Origin: Sphaerotilus sp.
GTDB lineage: Bacteria > Pseudomonadota > Gammaproteobacteria > Burkholderiales > Burkholderiaceae_C
Length of the DNA: 52,238 nucleotides
Direction of reading: 5' to 3'
NCBI RefSeq assembly: GCF_013299175.1
Contig: NZ_JAAFKF010000014.1
Location: 1-52,238 of the forward strand
Shown: piece by piece, positions 21,234 through 31,134 of the stretch
Numbering within the stretch: position 1 is the first letter of the stretch
How the letters are laid out: each line of letters starts with the position of its first letter
Translations under genes and position numbers: made by a program
The notes under the pieces: model-generated
The model's database searches: none
The model's input: the letters and a program-made list of their open reading frames with translations, nothing else
Told to the model about the DNA's origin: nothing

Positions 21234-22271
21234 ATGGCCCTCGTTCCCTACGCCCTCACCCGCCCTTTCCTGTTCGGACTCGACCCGGAAGCCGCCCACG
21301 AACTCACGCTCGACTCGATCGCGCGGCTGCAGAACACGCCGCTGCAATGCCTCTGGGCGCACCGCCGCGTCAGCGATCCGGTGACGGTGGCGGGGCTGAA
21401 GTTCCCGAACCGCATCGGGCTGGCGGCGGGACTGGACAAGAACGGCCGCTGCATCGACGGCCTCGGCGCAATGGGCTTCGGCTTCATCGAGGTCGGCACC
21501 GTGACCCCGAAAGGCCAGCCCGGCAACCCGAAGCCGCGCATGTTCCGCCTGCCGGAAGCCAACGCGCTGATCAACCGGCTGGGCTTCAACAACGAGGGGC
21601 TGGACAGCTTCCTCGCCAACGTCAAGCGGGCGACCAGCTTCCGGCGGGCGGGTGGCGTCCTCGGGCTGAACATCGGCAAGAACGCCGTGACGCCGATCGA
21701 GAATGCAGTCGATGACTACCTGATCGGGCTGGCCGGGGTGTATCCGCACGCCGACTACGTGACCGTCAACATCTCCAGCCCGAACACCAAGAACCTGCGG
21801 GCGCTGCAGAGCGACGAGGCGCTGGACGCGCTGCTGTCGGCCTTGCAGGCACGCAAGCTGCGTCTGGCCAAGGAACACGGCCGCACGGTGCCGATGTTCG
21901 TGAAGATCGCGCCCGACCTCGACGAGGCGCAGGTCAAGGTGATCGCCGCGACGCTGAAGAACAACGGCATCGACGGCGTGATCGCCACCAACACCACCAT
22001 CGGCCGCGACGCCGTGAAGGGGCTGAAGCACGCGCAGGAGACGGGCGGCTTGTCCGGCTCGCCCGTGTTCGAGGCGAGCAACGCGGTGATCCGGCAGTTG
22101 CGGGCCGAGCTGGGCGGCGCGTATCCGATCATCGGCGTCGGCGGTGTACTCAGCGGGGCGGACGCCAAAGCCAAGCGGGCGGCTGGGGCGGATCTGGTGC
22201 AGGTGTACACCGGGCTGATCTACCGCGGCCCGGCGCTGGCCAGCGAGTGCGCCCGCGCCTTGCGCCGCTGA
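21234..22271 (+). CDS. pyrD: Dihydroorotate dehydrogenase (quinone), class 2
   Basis: A 345-residue FMN enzyme of pyrimidine synthesis that oxidises dihydroorotate and passes electrons to ubiquinone. It has the N-terminal membrane-associating helix typical of class 2 ([20 protein letters not shown]), then [35 protein letters not shown] with the class 2 catalytic Ser, and IGVGGVLSG for the FMN phosphate. No Shine-Dalgarno sequence is seen; GACAAT (21219-21224) lies nine bases before the ATG and could be a -10 for a near-leaderless transcript. It converges with the peptide transporter genes (22 bp between ends). Confidence 0.97.
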   Translation: MALVPYALTRPFLFGLDPEAAHELTLDSIARLQNTPLQCLWAHRRVSDPVTVAGLKFPNRIGLAAGLDKNGRCIDGLGAMGFGFIEVGTVTPKGQPGNPKPRMFRLPEANALINRLGFNNEGLDSFLANVKRATSFRRAGGVLGLNIGKNAVTPIENAVDDYLIGLAGVYPHADYVTVNISSPNTKNLRALQSDEALDALLSALQARKLRLAKEHGRTVPMFVKIAPDLDEAQVKVIAATLKNNGIDGVIATNTTIGRDAVKGLKHAQETGGLSGSPVFEASNAVIRQLRAELGGAYPIIGVGGVLSGADAKAKRAAGADLVQVYTGLIYRGPALASECARALRR

Positions 22272-22293
22272 AACAGCCACTGGCTCCGCCGGC

Positions 22294-23289
22294 TCAGATC
22301 CGGCGCTCTTCCACCGCGTGACACGCCACGCGCACGCCATCCGCCTCGATCAGCGCCGGCCGCTCCGCCCGGCAGCGGGCATTGGCGTGCGGACAGCGCG
22401 GATTGAACGCACAGCCGGCGGGCGGGTTCAGCGCGTCCGGCACTTCACCCTGCACTGGTGTCCTGGCACGACCGGTCATGTGAATGTCCGGGATCGCGTC
22501 CAGCAGCATCCGCGTGTACGGGTGGCGCGGCTGGGCGAACAAGGTCCGCTTGTCCGCCACCTCGACCAGCCGCCCGAGGTACATCACGCCCACCCGGTCG
22601 CTCACATGCCGCACCACCGCGAGGTTGTGCGAGATGAAGAGGTAGGTAAGCCCGCGCTCGCGCTGCAGATCCTTCATCAGGTTGAGCACCTGCGCCTGCA
22701 CCGACACATCGAGCGCCGAGGTCGGCTCGTCGCACACCAGGAACTCGGGGCTGGTCGCCAGCGCACGGGCGATCGACACCCGCTGACGCTGACCGCCTGA
22801 GAACTGGTGCGGAAAGCGGTCAAGGTCGGCACCGGCCAATCCCACCTGCGTCAGCAACTCGGCGGCCCGCTCGCGCAGCGCGGCGCGGTCGGTCAGCAAG
22901 CCGTGCTCCAGCAGCGGCTCACCGACGATGTCCGCCACCGTCCAGCGCGGGTTCAGGCTCGCATACGGATCCTGGAAAATCATCTGCAGCCGACGCCGCA
23001 GCGCCTGCCCTTGCGGCGTGGCGAGCGTGGCGTGCAGCGGCTGGCCGTCGATCCGCACCTCTCCCCGAGTCGGCGCGTGCAGACCCACCAGCAGCCGAGC
23101 CACCGTGCTCTTGCCGCAGCCGGATTCGCCCACCAGCGCCAGCGTCTGCCCACGCGGAATCTCGAAACTCACGCCATCGACCGCATGGACCCACTGCCGC
23201 GGCCGGCGCTCGATCACCCGGTTCAGCCACGGCGCCGAGACATCGAAGGTCTTCGCCAGATCGTGGACTTCCACGAGCGGCGCTGTCAT
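22294..23289 (-). CDS. Peptide ABC transporter ATP-binding protein (DppF/OppF type)
   Basis: A 331-residue ABC ATPase. Walker A is GESGCGKST, the signature [15 protein letters not shown], and Walker [14 protein letters not shown]. The C-terminus has the oligopeptide-transporter extension with conserved cysteines ([15 protein letters not shown]), which separates this subfamily from amino-acid importers and in some members holds an Fe-S cluster. It is the last gene of a five-gene importer. Its ATG overlaps the preceding ATPase stop by four bases. The substrate (peptide, nickel complex, opine) cannot be decided from the ATPase. Confidence 0.93.
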   Translation of the reverse strand: MTAPLVEVHDLAKTFDVSAPWLNRVIERRPRQWVHAVDGVSFEIPRGQTLALVGESGCGKSTVARLLVGLHAPTRGEVRIDGQPLHATLATPQGQALRRRLQMIFQDPYASLNPRWTVADIVGEPLLEHGLLTDRAALRERAAELLTQVGLAGADLDRFPHQFSGGQRQRVSIARALATSPEFLVCDEPTSALDVSVQAQVLNLMKDLQRERGLTYLFISHNLAVVRHVSDRVGVMYLGRLVEVADKRTLFAQPRHPYTRMLLDAIPDIHMTGRARTPVQGEVPDALNPPAGCAFNPRCPHANARCRAERPALIEADGVRVACHAVEERRI

Positions 23290-24275
23290 GCCACCTCCTG
23301 CACAGGCGACACCCGCCAGCAGGCGGCGCGGGTCTCGCCCGTCGTCGCCATCAGCTCGGGCCGCTCGCTGCGGCAGCGGTCGATCACACGCTCGCAGCGT
23401 GGGTGAAACGCACAGCCGCTCGGCATCGCGTTCAGCCGCGGCATCGCGCCGTCGATCTGCAGCAGCCGCTCGCGGTCCTCGTCCATCGACGGGATCGCGC
23501 CCATCAGGCCGACGCTGTACGGATGCGCCGGCCGGTGGATCAGCGCGCCGACCGGCCCGATCTCGGCCACACGCCCGGCGTACATCACCGCCACCCGGTC
23601 GCAGGTCTCGGCGATCACGCCCATGTCATGCGTGATCAGCATCACCGCCGCGCCGCGCTCGCGGCAGACGCGCTTCAGCAAGGCGATGATCTGCGCCTGG
23701 ATCGACACGTCGAGCGCCGTCGTCGGCTCGTCCGCGATGATCAGCCGTGGCTCGGCGGCCAGCGCCAGCGCGATCACCACCCGCTGGCGCATCCCGCCGG
23801 AGAACTGGTGCGGGTAGTGCTCCAGCCGCAGCTCGGGCGCGGGGATGCCGGTGTCGGCGAGCAGTTGCACGGCCCGCGCCCGCGCCGCCTGCCGGTCGAA
23901 ACCGAGGTGTACCTGGATGGTTTCGACGAGCTGCTGCCCGACCGTGAACAGTGGGTTCAGCGAGGTCAGCGGGTCTTGAAACACCATGCCGATCTGCCGG
24001 CCGCGAATCTTCCGCATCTCGTCGGGCGGCAGGTGGTCGATGCGGCGCCCGTCGAACCGGATCTCGCCTGCGGCGATGCGGCCGGGCGGATCGAGCAGGC
24101 CGATGATGGCCGCGCCGGTCAGCGACTTGCCCGCGCCAGACTCGCCGACCACGCCGAGGATCTCGCCCGCCGCGAGGCTGAACGACACGTCGTCCAAGGC
24201 CCGCAGCGCGCCGTGGCGATGCGCAAATTCCACCCGCAGGTGATCGACTTCAAGCAAAGGGGTCAAAGGGGTCAC
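23286..24275 (-). CDS. Peptide ABC transporter ATP-binding protein (DppD/OppD type)
   Basis: An ABC ATPase of about 329 residues, partner of the DppF-like protein. Walker A is GESGAGKSL (Ser-Leu instead of Ser-Thr at the end), the signature [15 protein letters not shown], and Walker [15 protein letters not shown]. The C-terminal Cys motif is [15 protein letters not shown]. The GTG at 24275 is taken because it follows the permease stop and leads straight into the conserved [11 protein letters not shown]; an ATG at 24308 would overlap the permease gene by 26 bp and is an alternative. It is coupled to the next gene by an ATGA overlap. Confidence 0.9.
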   Translation of the reverse strand: MTPLTPLLEVDHLRVEFAHRHGALRALDDVSFSLAAGEILGVVGESGAGKSLTGAAIIGLLDPPGRIAAGEIRFDGRRIDHLPPDEMRKIRGRQIGMVFQDPLTSLNPLFTVGQQLVETIQVHLGFDRQAARARAVQLLADTGIPAPELRLEHYPHQFSGGMRQRVVIALALAAEPRLIIADEPTTALDVSIQAQIIALLKRVCRERGAAVMLITHDMGVIAETCDRVAVMYAGRVAEIGPVGALIHRPAHPYSVGLMGAIPSMDEDRERLLQIDGAMPRLNAMPSGCAFHPRCERVIDRCRSERPELMATTGETRAACWRVSPVQEVA

Positions 24276-24282
24276 CAGGACA

Positions 24283-25203
24283 TCACCGCAGCCGCGGGTT
24301 GAGGACATCGCGCAGCCAGTCGCCCAGCAGGTTCACGCTCAGCGCGATCAGCACCAGCATCGCGCCCGGAAACACCGTGATCCACCACTCGCCGGAGAAC
24401 AGGAAATCGTTGCCGGTGCGGATCAGCGTGCCCAGGCTCGGCGAGGTCGGCGGCACCCCGACGCCGAGGAAGGACAGCGTCGCCTCGGTGATGATCGCGG
24501 TGGCCACCTGCACGGTGGCCAACACCAGCACCGGCCCGAGCACGTTCGGCAGCACATGCCGACGCATGATCCGCAGCGGCGCCACCCCGATCACCCGCGC
24601 CGCCTGCACATAGTCCTTCTGCCGCTCCACCAGCGTCGAGCCGCGCACGGTGCGGGCGTACTGCACCCAGCCGGTCAGCGAGATCGCCAGCACCAGCACC
24701 GAAAACGCCAGCAGGTCATGCGCGTTCGGCCACAGCGCCTTGCCTACGCCGTCGATCAGCAACGCCACCAGGATCGATGGAAACGACAGCATCACGTCGC
24801 AGACCCGCATGATCAGCGCGTCCGTGCGACCGCCGACAAACCCCGCCAGTAGCCCCAGCCCGACCCCGACCACCATCGACAGCAGCACCGACGCCATCCC
24901 GACCAGCAGCGAGATGCGGGCGCCATACATCACCGCGGAGAGGATGTCGCGGCCCTGGTCGTCGGTGCCGAGCGGGTACAGCCGCTGCCCTTCGGCCGAC
25001 CATGCGGGTGGCAGGCGGGAGGACATCAGGTCCAGACTGGCGAGGTCGAAGGGGTTGTGCGGCGCAATCCAGGGCGCCCCGAACGCCGCGATCAAGCAGC
25101 CCGCGAACACGACCGCCGCCCCCATCGCCGCAGGAGAACCCGTGAAGCTGTGCCAGACCTCGCTGTCGCGCCAGCCCTCGCGGCGTGCCGTCGCCACCGT
25201 CAT
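24283..25203 (-). CDS. Peptide ABC transporter permease (DppC type)
   Basis: A permease of 306 residues with about six hydrophobic helices. The DppC-type N-terminus has one span followed by an extracytoplasmic loop (GTDDQGRDILSAVMYGARIS is the family signature), and the cytoplasmic EAA loop is near EATLSFLGVGVPPTSPSLGT, where it meets the ATPases. The start at 25203 was chosen because its ATG overlaps the stop of the binding-protein gene (ATGA); an upstream in-frame ATG at 25221 lies inside that gene. Confidence 0.93.
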   Translation of the reverse strand: MTVATARREGWRDSEVWHSFTGSPAAMGAAVVFAGCLIAAFGAPWIAPHNPFDLASLDLMSSRLPPAWSAEGQRLYPLGTDDQGRDILSAVMYGARISLLVGMASVLLSMVVGVGLGLLAGFVGGRTDALIMRVCDVMLSFPSILVALLIDGVGKALWPNAHDLLAFSVLVLAISLTGWVQYARTVRGSTLVERQKDYVQAARVIGVAPLRIMRRHVLPNVLGPVLVLATVQVATAIITEATLSFLGVGVPPTSPSLGTLIRTGNDFLFSGEWWITVFPGAMLVLIALSVNLLGDWLRDVLNPRLR

Positions 25204-26786
25204 GGTTTCACGGTCACCCACTTGAAGAACATCATGTTGTCGGCGAGCTGCGTCAGCGCCACCGACTTCTTCATGCCCCAGGCCAGCGCCTGCTGGTGCA
25301 GCGGCAGGTGTCCGATGTCATCGGCGTGGATCTTGAAGGCTTCGGCGATCATCGTGCTGCGTTTGGTCTGGTCGGTCTCGCTCTGGATCTTCAGGGTAAG
25401 CTCGTCCACCTTCGGGTTGCTGTAGCTGCCCAGGTTGAACTGGCCTTGGCCCTTGTCGGTCGGCGTGGCCATCAGCGAAGTCAGGGCGTTGTGCGCGTCG
25501 TAGGTGCCCGGCGTCCAGCCCAGCAGGTAGAAACTGGTGTTGCGGCTGAGGATCTTCTGGAAGTAGGTGGCCTTGCTCTCGGCCAGCAGGTTGATCTTCA
25601 CGCCCACCTTCGCCAGACCCGACGCCACCGCCTGGCAGATCTCGCCGTCGTTGACGTAGCGGTCGTTCGGGCAGTTCATCGTCAGCTCGAAACCCGACGG
25701 ATAGCCCGCCTCGGCCAGCAGCTTCTTCGATGCCTCGGGGTCGTGGGGCAACCGCTTGTTCATCTCCGGCACGAACCCCTTGATACCCGGCCCGACCATC
25801 AGCGCCGTCGGTGTCGCCGCCCCGCGCATGACCCGGCTGCGGATCGCCTCGATGTCGATGGCCTGGTAGAACGCCTGGCGCACGCGCACGTCCTTGAACG
25901 GGTTCTTGCCCTTGACGCTGGAAAACAGCAGCTCGTCGCGCTTCTGGTCCATGCCGAGGAAGATGGTGCGCAGCTCCGGCCCCTGCATCACGGTGAGCGC
26001 GGGGTTGCTGTTCAGCCGCGCCACGTCCTGCAGCGGCACCGGCTCCATCACGTCCACCTCGCCCGACATCAGTGCCGCCACGCGGGTCGCGTCGTTGCCG
26101 ATCGGGGTGAAGACGACTTCATCGACGTTGCTCTCGACCTTGTCCCAGTACGCGAAGTGCCGCGCCAGCACCGTGCGCGCCCCCGGCTGGCGTTCCTTGA
26201 CGCGGAAGGGTCCGGTGCCATTGGCCTTGAACGACGCGAGGTTCTCGGTGCCCTTGCGGCGATCGACGGGCGTCGTGGCCTTGTTCGTCTCGCACCAGGC
26301 GCGGTTCATCATGTAGACCAGCGTCAACACGTCCGGCAGGATCGGGAACGGCGTCAGCGTCTCGATCTCGACCACCAGATCGCTGACCTTGCGCACATCC
26401 TTGATGCTGGAGGTGTAGCTCTTCATGTCCGAGCCGTCGCCCGCCACACGCTTGAAGCTGAACACCACGTCGTCGGCGGTGAAGGGCGCACCGTCGTGGA
26501 ATTTCACGCCAGGCCGCAGCTCGAAGCGCCACACGGTCGGGGCAGTCTGCTTCCAGGCGGTGGCCAGTCCGGGCACGAGACCCAGCTTCTTGTCACGGGC
26601 GATCAGCGGCTCGTAAACGTTGCCGGTGAAGGACAGTTGCAGCGACTCGTTGAGCGAGTGCGGGTCCATCGACACCGCGTCACCCTGGTTCGCGACCTTG
26701 AGCGTCACGGCCTGGGCCAGTGGCACGCCGGTCAGCAGCAGGCCCGCCAGCAGGAAGGAAGAAACGGGAAACATCGAAGCAGCCAT
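25200..26786 (-). CDS. Extracellular peptide-binding protein (SBP family 5)
   Basis: A 528-residue periplasmic binding protein of the dipeptide/nickel class. The start at 26786 gives a clean signal peptide (MAASMFPVSSFLLAGLLLTG then VPLAQA) and is preceded by AAAGGGG; earlier in-frame starts would put about 22 charged residues before it. The mature protein has the family segments VANQGDAVSMDPHSLNES, WRFELRPGVKFHDGAPFTAD and VRQAFYQAIDIEAIRSRV. It delivers its ligand to the two permeases between which it is encoded; placing the binding protein second is less common than placing it first. The ligand is unknown. Confidence 0.92.
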   Translation of the reverse strand: MAASMFPVSSFLLAGLLLTGVPLAQAVTLKVANQGDAVSMDPHSLNESLQLSFTGNVYEPLIARDKKLGLVPGLATAWKQTAPTVWRFELRPGVKFHDGAPFTADDVVFSFKRVAGDGSDMKSYTSSIKDVRKVSDLVVEIETLTPFPILPDVLTLVYMMNRAWCETNKATTPVDRRKGTENLASFKANGTGPFRVKERQPGARTVLARHFAYWDKVESNVDEVVFTPIGNDATRVAALMSGEVDVMEPVPLQDVARLNSNPALTVMQGPELRTIFLGMDQKRDELLFSSVKGKNPFKDVRVRQAFYQAIDIEAIRSRVMRGAATPTALMVGPGIKGFVPEMNKRLPHDPEASKKLLAEAGYPSGFELTMNCPNDRYVNDGEICQAVASGLAKVGVKINLLAESKATYFQKILSRNTSFYLLGWTPGTYDAHNALTSLMATPTDKGQGQFNLGSYSNPKVDELTLKIQSETDQTKRSTMIAEAFKIHADDIGHLPLHQQALAWGMKKSVALTQLADNMMFFKWVTVKP

Positions 26787-26799
26787 GCAGAAACCCCTT

Positions 26800-27783
26800 T
26801 CAGTGGCCCGCAGGGGACGCCGCCACCCGCAAGCGTGGATCGACTGCCACATACAGCAGATCGACCGCCATGTTGATCAACACGAAAATCAAGGCAATCA
26901 GACACAGGTAAGCCGCCATCACCGGGATGTCGGCGAACTGCACGGCCTGGATGAACAGCAGCCCCATGCCGGGCCACTGGAAGACGGTTTCGGTGATGAT
27001 CGCGAAGGCAATCAACGAGCCGAGTTGCAGGCCGGTGATGGTGATGACCGGCACGAGGGTGTTCTTCAGAGCGTGGCGAAAATGCACCACCCGGTCGCTC
27101 AAGCCGCGGGCGCGGGCAAAGCGAATGTAGTCAGTGCGCAACACTTCAAGCATCTCCGCCCGCACCAACCGCAGGATCAGCGTGAGCTGGAAGATCGACA
27201 GCGTGATGGCGGGCAGCAGCAGGTGGCGCCAGCCGTCGAACGTGAGCAGGCCGGTCTGCCAGCCGCCGAGGGCCACGAGTTCACCGCGGCCGAAGCTGGG
27301 CAGCCAGTGCAGCCAGACAGCGAACACGAGGATGAGCAGGATGCCGATGAGGAAGGTCGGCAGCGACACGCCCAGCAGCGAGAACAGCATCACCGCCTGC
27401 GCCGACCCGCGCCCGCGCCGCAGCGCCGCGAACACCCCCAGCGGAATCCCGACCAGCAGCGCGAGCACCGCGGCGACCAGCGCCAGCTCCAGCGTGGCGG
27501 GCAGCCGCTCCACGATCAGCGCGGAGACTTTGCGGCCCTGGCGCAGGCTCAGGCCGAACTCGCCTTGCGCGGCCTGGGCGACGAAGCGGGCGAACTGCAG
27601 GGGGAAGGGGCGGTCGAGGCCGAGATCAGCACGGAGCTGGGTGCGTTGTTCGGGGGTGGCGTCTTGACCGACCATGGAAACGACCGGATCACCCACATAC
27701 CGGAACAGCATGAAGGCAATCAAGGCCACGGACAGCATCACCAGCACGCCTTGGGCCAGTCGGCGGAGGAGGAAAACGGTCAT
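26800..27783 (-). CDS. Peptide ABC transporter permease (DppB type)
   Basis: A 327-residue permease with six predicted spans. The N-terminus MTVFLLRRLAQGVLVMLSVA and the loop MVGQDATPEQRTQLRADLGL are typical of DppB/OppB, as is the EAA region RADYIRFARARGLSDRVVHF-like sequence (DYIRFARARGLSDRVVHFRH). First gene of the importer operon: DppB-like, binding protein, DppC-like, DppD-like, DppF-like. The binding-protein ATG is 13 bp downstream. Confidence 0.93.
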   Translation of the reverse strand: MTVFLLRRLAQGVLVMLSVALIAFMLFRYVGDPVVSMVGQDATPEQRTQLRADLGLDRPFPLQFARFVAQAAQGEFGLSLRQGRKVSALIVERLPATLELALVAAVLALLVGIPLGVFAALRRGRGSAQAVMLFSLLGVSLPTFLIGILLILVFAVWLHWLPSFGRGELVALGGWQTGLLTFDGWRHLLLPAITLSIFQLTLILRLVRAEMLEVLRTDYIRFARARGLSDRVVHFRHALKNTLVPVITITGLQLGSLIAFAIITETVFQWPGMGLLFIQAVQFADIPVMAAYLCLIALIFVLINMAVDLLYVAVDPRLRVAASPAGH

Positions 27784-27854
27784 CGACGCAGCGTGCCAGC
27801 GCGATCACCGAATTGCAAGCAATGAAAGCCCGCGAAAAACCCGACCAGCTCAGC

Positions 27855-28562
27855 TCAGCGCAAGGTGGCCGGGCCGTAGCAGGCTTCGACCTGGGTCTGG
27901 GTGTTGTCGGCGTCGGTCATGAAGGCCATGCCGATCAGGGTGCCAGGGGCTTCACCGAATGCCGCGAGAAAGTCGGCCTGGGCGTCACGCTCGTAGTGCC
28001 GCCAGTGGCGCAGGCGCTCGGAGCCGGATTCGACGACGATCTTGCGGATGCGGTCAGAGCGGCCGTTGGTGATGATGGTACCGACGGGGGCACTGGCGTC
28101 CCAGACATACATCAGCGTGGCGTAAGGAGGAGCTTCGCCGGTGAGGGTGTGGGCGAGTTCGAACAGCATCTGGTTGCGGGCGGACAGGCGCGAGGTATCG
28201 CCGTCGAACGCCAGCACCAGACGGGCCGAGGCGTCATCCCGGTCGGTATCGGCCACTGTCGCTTCGGGGCTGAGGGTGTCCACCCACCAGGAAAACTGCA
28301 GGCTGCGCCAGGACTCCGGTTCACGCCGCAGGACGCGGCGCCAGAGGCTGGCCGAGCGGTTGGCCTTGGCCTGGGTGCAGTGCTGACCGGCGCGGAGGGC
28401 AGGGGTGTATTCGGTGGTGCGCTTGCCGGGGAGGCGCTGCATCGTCCAGGGCGTGTCGGCAGCGGGCATCGGCGCCGTCGTACAGCCCAGCACGCCCACC
28501 AGCACACCGCCCAGGCTTCCAAGGCGGACGATTCGATGGACCAGGGGGGTGTTCAGGCGCAT
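27855..28562 (-). CDS. DUF3047-family lipoprotein
   Basis: A 235-residue protein with a signal sequence ending LVGVLGC (Cys27), a likely lipobox. Segments SWWVDTLSPEATVADTDRDD, ASARLVLAFDGD, LMYVWD, IVVESG and YERDAQADF followed by GEAPGTLIGMAFMTDADNTQ match the DUF3047 pattern as I remember it. The family has no proven function. It lies downstream of the porin terminator and upstream of the peptide transporter on the same strand. Tandem acidic residues next to Thr-Asp-Asn suggest a metal- or sugar-binding site, but that is inference. Confidence 0.75.
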   Translation of the reverse strand: MRLNTPLVHRIVRLGSLGGVLVGVLGCTTAPMPAADTPWTMQRLPGKRTTEYTPALRAGQHCTQAKANRSASLWRRVLRREPESWRSLQFSWWVDTLSPEATVADTDRDDASARLVLAFDGDTSRLSARNQMLFELAHTLTGEAPPYATLMYVWDASAPVGTIITNGRSDRIRKIVVESGSERLRHWRHYERDAQADFLAAFGEAPGTLIGMAFMTDADNTQTQVEACYGPATLR

Positions 28563-28579
28563 GGACGGGGTCTCCCATG

Positions 28580-28606
28580 AAAAAAGCCACCCGAAGGTGG
28601 CTTTTT
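28580..28606 (-). terminator. Terminator of the porin gene
   Basis: Perfect hairpin with arms AAAAAGCCACC and GGTGGCTTTTT around CGAA, 59 bp after the porin stop on the minus strand and ending in a T run on that strand. Confidence 0.88.
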
Positions 28607-28665
28607 GGGACTCGACTGAGGTGCGATGGCGCCTGCCCGCTGTGGGCAGACACCATCCACCAACA

Positions 28666-29688
28666 TCAGAACGAGTGCTTCACACCGAAGTCGAAACCGG
28701 TGGAACGGGTCTTCAGGTCGGTCTTGGCGGTCGCCACGTCACCATAGATGAACGTGCGGGGGCTCAGACCGTGCATGTAGCCAACGGCAGCCTTGGTGCT
28801 GTTGTTGTCGGCACCGGCGGGATCGTTGCGAGCGAGACCCAGGCGGACGGAGCCAGACGAGCTGACCTTGATCGCCGTGGCCAGGGTGATGCCCTTGGTC
28901 ACGACGTTGGCCGCCGAGCGGCTCTGGGCCAGGGTCAGGCTCGGGGTCACGACACCGAAGGTGCCCTTGACCGTTGCCACGACCAGGCGCGGATCCACGG
29001 TGGTGCCACCGGTGTTGTTCTTGGTCTGGTCGAAGCCGAGGCCGACGTAGATCGGGCCGTTGGCGTACTGGGCATTGAAGCCGACCGACTTGCCGTACAG
29101 GCCGCGGTTGGCTTCGCTGCCCGACACAGCCAGCTCGGCGGTGAAGCCGCCCATGTTGGCCGTCTTGAAGCCAATGGTGTTGCCGTTGCGAATGCTGGAA
29201 GCGTTGGTCAGACCGCCCAGGCTGTCACCCGACCGGTAGCCAGCCCACGTGTAGGACGAGCTGAACTGGCCGATGGTGTCCCAGCCCCACGGATCGCCCG
29301 CCAGGGCCACCCAGAATGCCGGCACGTATTCACGACCCAGATAGACCGAACCAGCCGACGAGGCCAGCGACACGGTCGAACGGGCGTTCCAGAACTGGGC
29401 GTTGATTTCGCCGGTGTCCGGGAAGAAACGGTGTTCGAGCTGGAACGCAGCCTTCAGACCACCACCCAGGTCTTCGACGCCACGGAAGCCCAGACGCGAG
29501 GAAGCGCCTTGCTGAACGGTGTTCACGCCCGGCTTTGCCGGGGCGCCATTGAGGACGCCGTTGGAGGTACCCTCATTGATGCGAGCAACACCCATATCGA
29601 TCAGACCGTACAGCGTAACCGACGATTGAGCCGAAGCGGCACCAGCGAATGCGCCCAGAACGGCGAGAGCGAGCAGAGACTTCTTCAT
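28666..29688 (-). CDS. Gram-negative porin (Burkholderia-type, OmpC-like)
   Basis: A 340-residue outer-membrane barrel. Signal peptide MKKSLLALAVLGAFAGAASA is followed by QSSVTLYGLIDMGV, the classical first strand of betaproteobacterial trimeric porins, and the chain ends with FDFGVKHSF, whose terminal Phe is the BAM recognition residue. GLRFxGxEDLG-type sequence is present (SRLGFRGVEDLGGGLKAAFQ). General diffusion of small solutes is expected. The ribosome site AGGAGATATTTGC is strong, as for an abundant protein. A hairpin lies in the 5' untranslated region (29732-29748). Monocistronic, ended by a strong terminator. Confidence 0.95.
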   Translation of the reverse strand: MKKSLLALAVLGAFAGAASAQSSVTLYGLIDMGVARINEGTSNGVLNGAPAKPGVNTVQQGASSRLGFRGVEDLGGGLKAAFQLEHRFFPDTGEINAQFWNARSTVSLASSAGSVYLGREYVPAFWVALAGDPWGWDTIGQFSSSYTWAGYRSGDSLGGLTNASSIRNGNTIGFKTANMGGFTAELAVSGSEANRGLYGKSVGFNAQYANGPIYVGLGFDQTKNNTGGTTVDPRLVVATVKGTFGVVTPSLTLAQSRSAANVVTKGITLATAIKVSSSGSVRLGLARNDPAGADNNSTKAAVGYMHGLSPRTFIYGDVATAKTDLKTRSTGFDFGVKHSF

Positions 29689-29731
29689 GCAAATATCTCC
29701 TAGGTTGAACTAGAGGGTCCTGCAGCGCGAG

Positions 29732-29748
29732 GTGTCGTCTCACGACAC
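29732..29748. repeat. Short perfect inverted repeat in the porin leader
   Basis: GTGTCGT and ACGACAC are separated by CTC, 43 bp upstream of the porin ATG. It could be an mRNA stem-loop in the leader or a regulator site. No further evidence. Confidence 0.4.
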
Positions 29749-29900
29749 TGCCCGGACAGGCCGACCTCCTCATCGGAAGCTGACAGTATTGCACCAGACC
29801 GGTTCAACGCTTGCCAAGCGGGACTTCGTGAATAGGTACATTGCGTTGTCATGGTGCAACAAGCATGCGGGGCGAGGCGAGGCGCCTACACTGCCCGCGC

Positions 29901-30548
29901 ATGAGAACGCACACGCCGATCGACCGCCTGCTGTCGGCAGCAGACCAGAGCCTGCGCACCCTCTGGGGCCAAACCCACGCGCAGCGCGCCACACCGCAGC
30001 CCGAGGCAGATGCCTGGCCGGTGCCGGCTGGACTCGACGAAAACGAACGGCGCTTGTCGGGTGCGCTGTTGCGGGTAGACCACGTCGGTGAGGTCTGCGC
30101 CCAGGCGCTCTACACGGCGCAAGCCTTGGGCACACAAGACGCAGCTCTGCGCACCCACCTCGAAGCCGCCTCCCGCGAAGAAGCCGACCACCTCGCCTGG
30201 ACCGCCCAGCGCCTGAGGGAACTCGGCGACCGGCAGTCGCTGCTCAACCCGCTCTGGTACGCCGGTGCTTTTGCCATCGGCATGGTGGCAGCGCGGCTCG
30301 GCGATCGGGTCAGCCTGGGCTTCGTGATCGAAACCGAGCGCCAGGTCGAAGCCCACCTCGACAGCCACCTGGGACGACTGCCCGCAGCCGATCTGGCGTC
30401 TCGCGCCATCGTCCGGCAGATGCGCGACGATGAAATCGCGCACGCCGAGGCAGCGCAGCAGGCCGGCGGCGTGCGCCCGCCCATGCCGGTGCGCTGGCTG
30501 ATGCGGGCTGCGGCCAAGGTCATGACGACCACGGCACACCGCGTCTGA
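29901..30548 (+). CDS. coq7: Demethoxyubiquinone hydroxylase (Coq7 type)
   Basis: A 215-residue di-iron monooxygenase that hydroxylates C6 of the demethoxyubiquinone ring, replacing UbiF. Iron ligands are in [37 protein letters not shown] and [10 protein letters not shown] (ExxH pairs). The hydrophobic surface [20 protein letters not shown] fits the membrane-associated family. ATG 29901 gives [20 protein letters not shown]; upstream in-frame residues look non-coding. TACACT (29887-29892) ends 8 bases before the ATG with no ribosome site between, so the message may be leaderless. Divergent from the porin. Confidence 0.94.
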   Translation: MRTHTPIDRLLSAADQSLRTLWGQTHAQRATPQPEADAWPVPAGLDENERRLSGALLRVDHVGEVCAQALYTAQALGTQDAALRTHLEAASREEADHLAWTAQRLRELGDRQSLLNPLWYAGAFAIGMVAARLGDRVSLGFVIETERQVEAHLDSHLGRLPAADLASRAIVRQMRDDEIAHAEAAQQAGGVRPPMPVRWLMRAAAKVMTTTAHRV

Positions 30549-30557
30549 TCCGGTGGG

Positions 30558-30995
30558 TCAGGCGGCTGTCGCAGCGGTGTCCACCACATCGACCTGCAAT
30601 TCGATTTCGGCCGTTTTCGCCAGCATCGCCGTGGCCGAGCAGTATTTGTCGTAGGACATCTGCACCGCCCGCCGCACGGCCGGCTCCGACAGCTTCACCC
30701 CGCTGACGATGAACTGCATGACGATGCGGGTGAACACCTTCGGCTCGGTCTCGGCACGGTCGGCGTGGACCTTGACCTGGCAGCCCTGCACCTGCTGGCG
30801 CCCCCGCTTGAGGATCAGCACCACGTCGTACGCCGTGCAGGCGCCCGCCCCGGCGAGCAGGGTTTCCATCGGCCGGGGGGCTAGATTGCGGCCACCGCCC
30901 TCGGGTGCGCCGTCCATCATCAGCAGGTGGCCGCTGCCGGTTTCGGCTGAAAACGCCATGCCGGAAGCCGGCATCCAATTGATCGTGCAGTCCAT
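30558..30995 (-). CDS. OsmC/Ohr-family thiol peroxidase-like protein
   Basis: A 145-residue OsmC-fold protein. Two conserved cysteines appear: one in AGAGACTAYDVV and one in YDKYCSATAM; in the family such a pair reduces organic hydroperoxides. RPMETLLAGAGACTAYDVVL is the standard core. The sequence resembles the YhfA-like branch more than Ohr, so a peroxide role is probable but not proven. It converges with coq7 (nine bp between stops). Confidence 0.88.
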   Translation of the reverse strand: MDCTINWMPASGMAFSAETGSGHLLMMDGAPEGGGRNLAPRPMETLLAGAGACTAYDVVLILKRGRQQVQGCQVKVHADRAETEPKVFTRIVMQFIVSGVKLSEPAVRRAVQMSYDKYCSATAMLAKTAEIELQVDVVDTAATAA

Positions 30996-31099
30996 GACGG
31001 GTATCGCTCAGAGTAAATGCAGGGGGAGAAAGGGCCGAATTGTGGCTGGGTTGTGACTTGCAGACGCCTGACAAGACACAAATGAATGCCGCTGCTGCG

Positions 31100-31128
31100 T
31101 TGCAACACGGCATTCGCTTTGGTACACT
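31100..31128 (+). promoter_or_regulatory. Sigma-70 promoter for the small RNA upstream of ilvA
   Basis: TTGCAA (31100-31105) and TACACT (31123-31128) are exactly 17 bp apart, the best promoter-like pair I saw in the window. The predicted start is near 31135, at the beginning of the structured RNA. Confidence 0.6.
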
Positions 31129-31134
31129 TTCCAA